From the NCBI GenBank assembly GCA_021795055.1, contig JAJYPW010000010.1:1-13529 (forward strand): a stretch of 13,529 bases of DNA. The letters are read 5' to 3'. The notes under the pieces are model-generated. The model was not told the origin of the DNA and searched no databases. It saw only the letters and a list, made by a program, of their open reading frames with translations. The position numbers and the translations under genes were made by a program. This document shows positions 1 to 5,679 of this stretch, in pieces (within the stretch, counting starts at the first letter, position 1; each line of letters begins with the position of its first letter). The stretch comes from Thermoplasmata archaeon. Its GTDB lineage: Archaea; Thermoplasmatota; Thermoplasmata; Thermoplasmatales; Thermoplasmataceae.

Positions 1-695
1 ATACGGGCCTCCACCGAGTCAAAGAACGGATCCCCGATCCCTGCCGGAACACCGCTTATCCTTGCAGCAATCTCTGCTCCGACTGAGTCCCCTTTCCTCA
101 TCAGCCCCATAAGGAATTCTTCCGCTGCCTGATTCCTGTCGCTGGAAGGAATCCTGGTCTTGAAATTGTACGGATCGTCCGTACCTATCGGCCCTTCCTG
201 TTTGAATGCCACATCACCAATGCGGGATACGTAGCAGAGTGACCTGATTCCGAGCTTTTCCAGAATTTCTATAGCAATGGATCCGACTGCGACAAGCGGC
301 GCAGTCATTCTTCCGGAGAAAAATCCCCCGCCTTTGAAATCCCGGTATCTTCCATATCGGACCCATGCAGGATAATCCGCATGCCCCGGTCTGGGGATGA
401 ATTCTATTCTTTCGTATGAATCGGACACTACGTCTGAATTCCGCATCGCAATAACTATGGGTCCTCCATTTGTGGCTCCGTTTTTTAACCCGGAGATTAT
501 CTCGAAGGAATCTTCTTCCATGCGCTGCGAGGTGAATTCACTGTTTCCAGGTCGTCTCCTCAGAAGCCATTTTTTAATGGTTTCCCCGTTTACCGGCAGC
601 CCCGAAGGCAAACCGTCGAGTATCCCACCAACATAGTGTCCGTGGGACTCCCCGAAGAGCGTCACCACAAGATCCTGCCCAAAACTAAATGACAT
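1..695 (-). CDS. aroC: Chorismate synthase, C-terminal part missing at window edge
   Basis: Chorismate synthase converts 5-enolpyruvylshikimate-3-phosphate to chorismate, the last step of the shikimate pathway, using reduced FMN. The frame is open from the ATG at 693-695 to the left edge, giving 231 residues of a family usually 350-400 long, so the 3' end lies outside. Signature segments appear in order: LFGESHG at residues 13-19, RRRPGNSEFTSQR from 46, NGATNGGPIVIAMRNSD from 72, PRPGHADYPAWVRYG from 101, GGGFFSGR at 122-129 and PAGIGDPFFDSVEAR at the edge. The start MSFSFGQ fits the family, whose members begin only a few residues before the GESHG region. A weak TATA-like element lies about 22 bases upstream. 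The gene is divergent from lonB, and no other shikimate gene is visible. The reading is intact with no missing signature. Confidence 0.95.
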   Translation of the reverse strand, partial: MSFSFGQDLVVTLFGESHGHYVGGILDGLPSGLPVNGETIKKWLLRRRPGNSEFTSQRMEEDSFEIISGLKNGATNGGPIVIAMRNSDVVSDSYERIEFIPRPGHADYPAWVRYGRYRDFKGGGFFSGRMTAPLVAVGSIAIEILEKLGIRSLCYVSRIGDVAFKQEGPIGTDDPYNFKTRIPSSDRNQAAEEFLMGLMRKGDSVGAEIAARISGVPAGIGDPFFDSVEAR

Positions 696-712
696 GCTAC
701 ACTATTGAAACC

Positions 713-720
713 GGTTAAAC
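713..720 (-). promoter_or_regulatory. Weak TATA-like element before aroC
   Basis: On the minus strand this reads GTTTAACC. Its centre is about 22 bases before the aroC ATG, which would fit a leaderless transcript but is slightly short. The adjacent AACCGGTT at 709-716 is an 8-base palindrome that may be chance. This is inference from spacing only. Confidence 0.3.
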
Positions 721-793
721 AAACCTTTGCGGATCTTGACCCGCATGCCTTACGAATTGCAAGGAAACACAATTTTCCTAATTTTTTTAATCA

Positions 794-815
794 TTTTAAA
801 TACAAAACTATTAAT
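794..815 (+). promoter_or_regulatory. lonB promoter, two candidate TATA boxes
   Basis: Two TATA-like stretches precede lonB: TTTAAATA at 795-802 and CTATTAAT at 808-815. The second has its centre 26-27 bases before the GTG start at 838, which fits a leaderless mRNA. It resembles the CTATTAAA box at the same distance from the UPF0173 gene. No Shine-Dalgarno sequence is visible before the GTG, which also favours a leaderless start. Confidence 0.5.
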
Positions 816-837
816 CTTCTGATTCAATTTGTGAAGC

Positions 838-2790
838 GTGAGCGACGAGCAGGACGAAGTCCAGCAGTGGGTTGAATCCCTTAACGTGAAGAGCACTGCT
901 GATATACCGGTCCCGAAGATACTGTTTGATCAGGTTATTGGCCAGGAGGAGGCGGGTTATGTGGTTAAAAAGGCTGCGATGCAAAAGCGACACGTAATGC
1001 TTATCGGAGACCCTGGAACTGGAAAATCCATGCTCGCCCAGTCGATGACTGATTTTCTCCCAAAGGAAGAGCTGGAAGACCTCGTTGTTTTTCCAAACCC
1101 GGAGGATTCCAACAGGCCAAGGGTCAAAACATACCATGCTGGCAAGGGAAAGGAAATAGTGAAGCAGTATCAGATTAAAGCCGAGCACGACAGGAGAGAC
1201 CGGTCAAGAGGCATTGTCGTTCTGATTTTTTCCATTTTCCTCCTCGGGCTCATACTTACCGTATTGCTGAGAGACATTGACCTGCTTTTTTTGGCGATCA
1301 TCGCTGCAGCCATATTATATTGGGCAATGGCCATGAACCCTGCTGTCAGGGCGGAGAAGGCCATGATCCCGAAATTGCTGGTCGGGCATACCCCCACCGA
1401 CAAGGCCCCATTTATTGATTCGACCGGAGCCCATTCCGGAGCCCTGCTAGGGGATGTGAGGCACGATCCTTTCCAGTCAGGAGGACTCGAGACGCCTGCG
1501 CACGACCGGGTAGAGGCTGGGAACATTCACAAAGCCCACAGAGGAGTCCTCTTCGTAGATGAGATCAACCTGCTTAGGCCGGAGAGCCAGCAGGCACTCC
1601 TGACTGCAATGCAGGAAAAGAAGTTCTCGATATCGGGCCAGAGCGAAAGGAGCGCAGGTGCCATGGTGCAGACAGAGCCTGTTCCATGCGATTTCATACT
1701 TGTCGCTGCGGGTAATCTGGATGCTGTTCAGGGGATGCATCCTGCTCTGCGGTCCAGGATACGCGGCTACGGCTATGAAGTGTACGTAAGGAGCAATATG
1801 GATGACAATGAAGAGAACAGGAAGAAACTCGTCCAGTTTATTGCCCAGGAAATTGCAAAAGACAAAAAGATACCGCATTTTGACAATTCGGCAATCATCG
1901 AGATAATAAAGGAGGCACAGAAGAGATCCGGCAGAAGGGGAAAGCTTACCCTCAGGCTCAGGGAATTGGGTGGCCTCATCAGGGTTGCAGGGGATATTGC
2001 GGTCACTGAGAATGCCAAGATAGTGAATTCAAAGCATGTCATTGCCGCAAAGAATATCAGCAAGCCTCTAGAGCAGCAGGTTGCCGATCGCGGAATCGAG
2101 ATAAAGAAACTCTACAAAACTTTCAGATCTGAAGGTAAGGCTATCGGTGTCGTGAACGGTCTTGCAGTGATGGGTTCTTCTGATGCGGGAATGGCCGATT
2201 TTTCTGGCGTTGTAATGCCGATCGCCGCTGAAGTTACACAGGCGCAGCACAATGGCCAGGGAAGCGTGATTGCCACCGGGAAGCTGGGAGAGATAGCAAA
2301 GGAAGCAGTACAGAACGTTTCCGCTGTCATAAAGAAGATCACGGGGGAGGACATTTCAGATCTTGACATCCATATACAGTTCATAGGCACCTATGAGGGA
2401 GTGGAAGGCGATTCGGCAAGCATCTCAATTGCTACTGCAATAATTTCTGCTCTTGAAGGGATACCCATTGACCAGACACTCGCAATGACCGGATCACTTA
2501 CTGTACGGGGGAGCGTACTTCCCATAGGAGGAGTCACCGCAAAGGTGGAAGCGGCTATTGAATCTGGATTCACAAAGGTCATTGTGCCGGCTGCAAACGT
2601 CGGGGACATTATCCTGGATGAGAGCCACAAGGACAAAATACAGATTGTTCCTGTGGAAAACATAAAGGAGGTGCTCGAAGTGGCACTTGAATCAACACAG
2701 GAGAGGCAGAAATTCCTTGGCAGAATCTCCGGATTATTCACCACCGGAAAACCCTCCCAGTTGGGGAACAAAGGAACAAATGCGGTTTAA
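838..2790 (+). CDS. lonB: Archaeal LonB ATP-dependent membrane protease
   Basis: LonB is the membrane-bound archaeal Lon protease, an AAA+ unfoldase fused to a Ser-Lys protease that removes damaged and regulatory proteins at the cytoplasmic face. Walker A GDPGTGKS is at residues 57-64 and Walker B VLFVDE at 237-242. Between them sits the membrane insertion typical of archaeal Lon, with two hydrophobic helices at about 125-144 and 147-165. The protease domain fills about 430-625. The catalytic dyad is Ser526 in EGDSAS and Lys569 in GGVTAK; the 43-residue spacing equals that I recall for Thermoplasma acidophilum Lon (525/568). Length 650 fits the family (about 650). The GTG at 838 gives [12 protein letters not shown], matching the family's start just before the [14 protein letters not shown] segment. 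The last 11 bases overlap the next gene, so the two are probably co-transcribed. Confidence 0.97.
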   Translation: MSDEQDEVQQWVESLNVKSTADIPVPKILFDQVIGQEEAGYVVKKAAMQKRHVMLIGDPGTGKSMLAQSMTDFLPKEELEDLVVFPNPEDSNRPRVKTYHAGKGKEIVKQYQIKAEHDRRDRSRGIVVLIFSIFLLGLILTVLLRDIDLLFLAIIAAAILYWAMAMNPAVRAEKAMIPKLLVGHTPTDKAPFIDSTGAHSGALLGDVRHDPFQSGGLETPAHDRVEAGNIHKAHRGVLFVDEINLLRPESQQALLTAMQEKKFSISGQSERSAGAMVQTEPVPCDFILVAAGNLDAVQGMHPALRSRIRGYGYEVYVRSNMDDNEENRKKLVQFIAQEIAKDKKIPHFDNSAIIEIIKEAQKRSGRRGKLTLRLRELGGLIRVAGDIAVTENAKIVNSKHVIAAKNISKPLEQQVADRGIEIKKLYKTFRSEGKAIGVVNGLAVMGSSDAGMADFSGVVMPIAAEVTQAQHNGQGSVIATGKLGEIAKEAVQNVSAVIKKITGEDISDLDIHIQFIGTYEGVEGDSASISIATAIISALEGIPIDQTLAMTGSLTVRGSVLPIGGVTAKVEAAIESGFTKVIVPAANVGDIILDESHKDKIQIVPVENIKEVLEVALESTQERQKFLGRISGLFTTGKPSQLGNKGTNAV

Positions 2791-3205
2791 GATTGAATAC
2801 TTTCATCCCACCCGGATCCTTACGCAGGACGATATCTACAGCCTGGTTTCCGCTGATGCGGATAAATCTTTTTACCTCGACGCTGAAAAACTGATAAGCG
2901 AAGAACAGGTAATCATTGCTCTTGAGGAATCCTATAGGCTTATCAACAGGGAAATACGCGTCAGGCAGCCAGGCACCCTCTTCATGATGCTGTTGAGCGG
3001 AAAACGCCAGATTAAGCTGGCAGTGGCTTCAGTAGGAGTTACACCGGATACCGCGCACATCCTGCGCATATCGGTTGATAGTGGTGAGAGGCCCAATTCA
3101 GGCATTCTGGAAAAGGAAAATTTCAAACTGCCCAGGACAGCCCGTAAACGTGACAGGGAAGTATTCTACAATCTCAGCTCCGGAGAATTCTTCGTATTTC
3201 AATAG
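2780..3205 (+). CDS. KEOPS complex Cgi121-like subunit
   Basis: Cgi121 (TPRKB in animals) is a KEOPS subunit that binds Bud32 and helps recruit tRNA for N6-threonylcarbamoyladenosine formation at position 37. The protein has 141 residues; the family is about 140-150. The call rests on the family pattern: a strand, then [14 protein letters not shown], a helix-rich middle, and [19 protein letters not shown] followed by GV, where family members have a leucine-rich helix, a small-G-x-R-Q-I turn and an AI...G(V/I) helix. The frame extends upstream inside lonB, but the ATG at 2780, overlapping the lonB end by 11 bases, places MRFKIEYF at the expected first strand. Only a weak AAAGGAAC precedes it, so translational coupling to lonB is likely. 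No other KEOPS gene is in the window. The assignment is from remembered pattern, without an alignment. Confidence 0.75.
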   Translation: MRFKIEYFHPTRILTQDDIYSLVSADADKSFYLDAEKLISEEQVIIALEESYRLINREIRVRQPGTLFMMLLSGKRQIKLAVASVGVTPDTAHILRISVDSGERPNSGILEKENFKLPRTARKRDREVFYNLSSGEFFVFQ

Positions 3206-3210
3206 AATTG

Positions 3211-3217
3211 TATTTAA
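3211..3217 (+). promoter_or_regulatory. TATA-like box for an internal promoter
   Basis: TATTTAA lies in the 37-base gap after the Cgi121-like gene, with its centre 29 bases before the ATG at 3243. No Shine-Dalgarno sequence lies before that ATG, so a leaderless transcript starting near 3240 is plausible. The 97-residue gene and the kinase gene may therefore have their own promoter besides reading from lonB. Confidence 0.45.
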
Positions 3218-3242
3218 GTGAATTTCCATTTCCGGAAACTGC

Positions 3243-3536
3243 ATGACAAAAATCTTCCTGCTGAAGAAATCCAACAGGGCTATAATCGATCAGGTGTCCG
3301 CAGACGATCTTGTCGGAAGGCAGTCTCTAATCACCAAGGATGCTTCACAGTTCGGAATGGGCGATGACGAGATATTGCTGATACTGGAAGGCAGCGAGGA
3401 ATCATTCAAGAGAGCTTCCGGCATCATAGGAAATAATGGCACCGTTCTGGACGGGAAACGGACGGACGAAGTGATGAGAAAAGTTCATGAAGAGGAGGAA
3501 AAAGCTGACAAGGGGATGGGATTTCTCTTTGGTTAG
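3243..3536 (+). CDS. Small conserved-looking protein of unknown function
   Basis: I do not recognise this 97-residue protein. It appears soluble, with no signal peptide or membrane segment. The N-terminal half alternates hydrophobic strand-like stretches (KIFLLKK near the start) with polar turns. Residues 43-61 (EILLILEGSEESFKRASGI) look like a strand followed by an amphipathic helix, a small alpha/beta arrangement. The C-terminus carries an acidic-basic helix with EEEEKADK and ends in GMGFLFG. The ATG at 3243 is the only sensible start and has a TATA-like box at leaderless distance. The 3' end overlaps the following UPF0200 gene, so the two are probably expressed together. Codon choice, rich in AGG/AGA and ATA, resembles the neighbours, which supports a real gene. 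A role beside LonB or KEOPS is only a guess from position. Confidence 0.72.
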   Translation: MTKIFLLKKSNRAIIDQVSADDLVGRQSLITKDASQFGMGDDEILLILEGSEESFKRASGIIGNNGTVLDGKRTDEVMRKVHEEEEKADKGMGFLFG

Positions 3537-4089
3537 ACATGCATGCCTTATAGTCGTAACCGGGATGCCTGGCGCAGGCAAGGATGAGCTTATCCAGGTC
3601 TGTGTTGATGAGGGATTCACTGACCTGCATATGGGAAATGCAGTCCGCAAATTTGCGGCAGAATCAGAGATTCCTGTCAGTGACGCGGACATTGGAAAAT
3701 TTGCCACCAGTGAAAGGGAGAAATTCGGGAAGGATGTGTGGGCACGACGCACTCTGATGAACGTGGAGAGCCCACTGGTAGTGATTGATGGATTGAGAAG
3801 CACGGAGGAGCTTGATTTCTTTATCAGGGAAGCTGAGGCTGACAGGTCCTGCCTGATAGCCGTCTTCGCCAACAGGAAAACAAGGCTTGATCGCATTGTC
3901 AAACGAAATCGCATGGATGATGTACATACCCTGTCAGAATTAGTAAGGAGAGACAACAGGGAACTTGAATGGGGTGTAGGGAAGGCGATTGCTCTAGCGG
4001 ACATCATGCTTGTAAACGAATCCACCCTTGATGATTTCAGGGCAGAAGCCAGGGGTATTATAAGAAATATACTCGGTAGGGGCTGCTGA
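3529..4089 (+). CDS. UPF0200 P-loop kinase-like protein (dephospho-CoA kinase-like fold)
   Basis: This belongs to the archaeal UPF0200 family, P-loop proteins related in fold to nucleotide and dephospho-CoA kinases; the true substrate is not settled to my knowledge. With the TTG start at 3529 it has 186 residues. The P-loop GMPGAGKD is at 12-19, LHMGNAVRKFA follows, ATSEREKFGKDVWARR is at about 59-74, and a lid-like NRKTRLDRIVKRNRMDD at about 115-131. It ends with EWGVGKAIALADIMLVNES, a family-like segment. Start choice: an ATG at 3487 in the same frame adds 14 basic residues but overlaps the previous gene by 50 bases. The TTG overlaps by only 8, has GGGGATGGG eight bases upstream and puts the first strand at the N-terminus as family members do. 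The stop is immediately followed by the convergent purQ stop, with no base between. Confidence 0.86.
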   Translation: MVRHACLIVVTGMPGAGKDELIQVCVDEGFTDLHMGNAVRKFAAESEIPVSDADIGKFATSEREKFGKDVWARRTLMNVESPLVVIDGLRSTEELDFFIREAEADRSCLIAVFANRKTRLDRIVKRNRMDDVHTLSELVRRDNRELEWGVGKAIALADIMLVNESTLDDFRAEARGIIRNILGRGC

Positions 4090-4863
4090 TCAGTTGCTTT
4101 TCAGGTAATTGTTGATCGCCCTGAAAAAGTCCAGGCCGAATACTTTCCCCACATGAGGGATACCTGCCATAATCTTTCTTTCAGGATGAGGCATTAGGCC
4201 GATGACATTCCCTTCCGGGTTCATGACGCCCGCAATATCTTCCGCCGACCCGTTCGGGTTCCATGGGTAGCCTGCCGGTTTGCCGGAGCCATCTGTATAT
4301 CGCAGGATAGCAAGCCCCTTCCTAGCTATTTCATCCATTGTATCATGATTCCTGAACACAACCCGCCCCTCGCTGTGCGCCACGGTGGAAAGCGCAACGT
4401 CTCCCTTCCTGAACACGGACTCAAGCAGTTTCTGATCTCTCTCAACCCTCAGGTACGTGTCCCTGCACTCGAATCTTCCGGACTGGTTGATGGAAAGTGC
4501 TATTTCTCTTTCCTGGTTCCCTCCGCTATCTGGCAAAATCCCCAGCTCGGCAAGGACTTGGAATCCGTTGCAGACTCCGATGACCGGTTTTCGGGAATCC
4601 ACGAAATTCAATATCGAACGAAAATGCCTTCTCAACCTGGCAGAAAATAGCGCACCTGCGCGTATATAATCGCCACCTGAAAAACCTCCTGGAATGAAAA
4701 TTGCAGAGTAGTTCTCCAGTTTCTTTGTACCGCGGTCCAGCTCGTTTATATGGACATATTCTGGCAAGAATCCTGTTGACAGAAACGCCCTGAAGGCCTC
4801 ATCCTCACAATTCGTGCCCTCCATTCTGAGAATGGCTACACTTAATTGTTCCGAAAAAGACGT
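4090..4863 (-). CDS. purQ: Phosphoribosylformylglycinamidine synthase subunit PurQ
   Basis: PurQ is the glutamine amidotransferase subunit of FGAM synthase; it hydrolyses glutamine and passes ammonia to PurL in step four of purine synthesis. The class I triad is visible in VIGVCNGFQVL (Cys98 in this numbering) and GLMPHPER (His236, Glu238). FIPGGFSGGDYIRAGA is typical of the family. The first ATG, at 4822-4824, gives 244 residues starting MEGTNCEDE and would delete the first beta strand. The frame continues upstream as LSVAILR back to a TAG that is the stop of the L40e gene, and the codons between contain no ATG, GTG or TTG. The ACG at 4861-4863 lies seven bases after GGAGG and gives MSFSEQLSVAILRMEGTN, 257 residues, a normal start. 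Either ACG is used or an ATG was altered or misread. No purL is in the window. Confidence 0.93.
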   Translation of the reverse strand, partial: TSFSEQLSVAILRMEGTNCEDEAFRAFLSTGFLPEYVHINELDRGTKKLENYSAIFIPGGFSGGDYIRAGALFSARLRRHFRSILNFVDSRKPVIGVCNGFQVLAELGILPDSGGNQEREIALSINQSGRFECRDTYLRVERDQKLLESVFRKGDVALSTVAHSEGRVVFRNHDTMDEIARKGLAILRYTDGSGKPAGYPWNPNGSAEDIAGVMNPEGNVIGLMPHPERKIMAGIPHVGKVFGLDFFRAINNYLKSN

Positions 4864-5013
4864 CTACTGTCCTCCTCTCCTCTCTTTTGCCTTCATCCTA
4901 AGTCCGGTGTATCCACATCTTCTGCAACGCTCTGCCCTGATAGGGTTTCTCGCGTTGCATCTCATGCATATTTTCTTGTTCAGTCGTCTTTCTACAGCTT
5001 CAGGAAATGCCAA
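4864..5013 (-). CDS. rpl40e: Large-subunit ribosomal protein L40e
   Basis: This 49-residue protein is the archaeal/eukaryotic large-subunit zinc-ribbon protein L40e. Translation from the TTG at 5011-5013 reads [20 protein letters not shown], then [20 protein letters not shown] and a basic tail KAKERRGGQ. The zinc ligands are Cys16, Cys19, Cys30 and Cys33 in two CxxC pairs. This closely matches the archaeal L40e pattern, in which members begin MARFPEA and contain [10 protein letters not shown]. There is no in-frame ATG or GTG upstream before a stop, and GGGAGG lies 11 bases before the TTG. The stop codon is followed directly by the proposed ACG start of purQ, in the same frame. The purine-rich end of this gene (GAGAGGAGAGGAGG) also serves as the purQ Shine-Dalgarno sequence, so the two are probably translationally coupled. 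Confidence 0.94.
   Translation of the reverse strand: MAFPEAVERRLNKKICMRCNARNPIRAERCRRCGYTGLRMKAKERRGGQ
4871..4875 (-). promoter_or_regulatory. Shine-Dalgarno sequence for purQ inside L40e
   Basis: On the minus strand this is GGAGG, the core of a longer purine run, seven bases before the ACG at 4861-4863. That is optimal spacing for ACG and far (46 bases) from the ATG at 4822-4824. It therefore decides between the two starts in favour of the upstream one. Confidence 0.65.
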
Positions 5014-5024
5014 GTTGATCCAGT

Positions 5025-5072
5025 CCTCCCGTTACATCGGTTGTGGGCCAATATTTAGAAGTAGTATATAAC
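5025..5072 (-). promoter_or_regulatory. Promoter and ribosome-binding site of L40e-purQ
   Basis: On the minus strand GTTATATA (5065-5072) is a good archaeal TATA box. A start of transcription about 25 bases on, near 5042, would leave a leader of roughly 29 bases. That leader contains GGGAGG at 5025-5030, 11 bases before the TTG start. So this mRNA probably has a short leader with a Shine-Dalgarno site, unlike the apparently leaderless genes nearby. Confidence 0.6.
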
Positions 5073-5180
5073 CAATCCAACGGGTGGATGCCTTAGCCTT
5101 ATTCGGTTTATACTTTTAGGCGATCGTGCGATTTCAGTCATGAACCCGACAGCCAGATATTAAATCCCAGGTTTAGCCAA
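5073..5180. other. Short gap between YHS gene and L40e promoter
   Basis: About 110 bases without a convincing gene. On the minus strand an ATG at 5139-5141 opens a 28-codon frame with no recognisable content and no ribosome-binding site. An AT-rich ATTTAATATC lies at 5156-5165 about 20 bases before it. I see no tRNA fold or repeat here. Confidence 0.4.
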
Positions 5181-5321
5181 TCATTTAGCAAACTTCAGGG
5201 GATTCTTCCGAAATTCATTCCTGCAATCCTCAGAACAAAAGTAAAACAGAGATCCGCCAAATTCTTCATGGATTGACCCCTTTTCCTTGACCTTCATCCC
5301 GCAAACCACATCCGCAGGCAT
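5181..5321 (-). CDS. YHS-domain metal-binding microprotein
   Basis: A 46-residue frame from the ATG at 5319-5321 to TGA encodes little more than one YHS (TRASH-like) domain. The pattern is clear: VVCGMKV at residues 5-11, then GSLFYFCSEDC at 23-33, followed by NEFRKNPLKFAK. The three cysteines Cys7, Cys29 and Cys33, with the aromatic residues before CS, are the expected metal-ligand arrangement of the family. Such domains are known in heavy-metal ATPases, metal-responsive regulators and standalone small proteins; which metal is bound here cannot be told. GAGGT lies nine bases before the ATG and a TATA-like CTATATTA about 41 bases before it, so it has a complete expression signal. No metal transporter or regulator is adjacent. 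The main alternative is a decayed end of a larger metal protein, but the intact start signals argue against this. Confidence 0.8.
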   Translation of the reverse strand: MPADVVCGMKVKEKGSIHEEFGGSLFYFCSEDCRNEFRKNPLKFAK

Positions 5322-5330
5322 TGAAATTGA

Positions 5331-5365
5331 ACCTCAGGAATACATGGAGGCATCAGGTAATATAG
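5331..5365 (-). promoter_or_regulatory. Promoter and ribosome-binding site of the YHS gene
   Basis: On the minus strand CTATATTA (5358-5365) is followed by GAGGT (5331-5335), nine bases before the ATG at 5319-5321. The expected transcription start is near 5336. An ATG at 5343-5345 is in frame but hits TGA three codons later, so it is not the start. Confidence 0.5.
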
Positions 5366-5469
5366 ATTTTGTAATCACCAATCCTAAATTACGGCATAAG
5401 CCGCATGGCTGTGGTTCTCTTCATATTCTTGCTCCAGATCAATGATTCCTTCATATGAATCTGCATATC

Positions 5470-5485
5470 CGGCCGGAACCGGCCG
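5470..5485. repeat. GC-rich palindrome
   Basis: CGGCCGG-AA-CCGGCCG is a perfect inverted repeat with 7-base arms and a 2-base centre, in an otherwise AT-richer spacer. It could be an operator for a dimeric protein, or a tight stem in RNA from either strand. No neighbour shows which. Confidence 0.55.
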
Positions 5486-5629
5486 CAAAGTCCGATGGGA
5501 TAGTTCTTCTTGCCTAACGCTTCATGCGGCATAACCCGAAGATCATGAAAAAATCGATATGCGTGGACAAACTCAGATTATGGAAGATGATAGTAATACC
5601 TCGATCCTTTGGAAATAGTGGGAAATTAT

Positions 5630-5649
5630 GTTACGCCTGATGGCGTAAC
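5630..5649 (-). terminator. Hairpin 30 bases after the fbp stop
   Basis: GTTACGCC-TGAT-GGCGTAAC is a perfect 8-base stem with a 4-base loop, starting about 30 bases past the stop of the FBP aldolase/phosphatase gene on the minus strand. It could mark the 3' end of that mRNA. It is not followed by a clear T-run on that strand, so RNA processing or a protein-binding site is equally possible. Confidence 0.4.
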
Positions 5650-5679
5650 GCCGTATTGCAGAAACTATGTTTTTGGAGA

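Larger units (their letters stand above)
5322..5679. other. Non-coding region with inverted repeats between YHS gene and fbp
   Basis: This stretch of about 360 bases holds the YHS promoter at its left end and no convincing gene. Two overlapping short minus-strand frames exist: one of 47 codons from an ATG at 5530-5532 to a stop at 5389-5391, and one of 45 codons (5387-5521) without an ATG. The second has natural-looking acidic composition (EGIIDLEQEYEENHSHAAYAV) and could be the remnant of a gene. Compact inverted repeats lie at 5470-5485 and 5630-5649. A looser pair, GCCGCATG (5400-5407) and CATGCGGC (5523-5530), brackets the short frames, but an 8-base pair in a region this size may be chance. 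I see no tRNA. Confidence 0.5.

Noticed and set aside
831-875. GTG at 831 just before the lonB GTG as an alternative or leader peptide start
   Set aside because: It is in another frame and stops after 14 codons. The peptide has no recognisable attenuator-like codon run.
811-1526. Minus-strand open frames over the lonB 5' half (811-1188, 957-1145, 1170-1526)
   Set aside because: They lie opposite the strongly supported lonB frame, show no recognisable domain and have no expression signals. They are shadows of the coding strand.
5400-5530. Small mobile element bounded by GCCGCATG / CATGCGGC
   Set aside because: Only 8 bases match, no target-site duplication is seen, and one such pair is expected by chance in a spacer of this size.
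5512-5649. Integron-type recombination site, from GCCTAAC and GTTACGCC
   Set aside because: The partner box does not fit the GTTRRRY/RYYYAAC pair, and no integrase or cassette is present.
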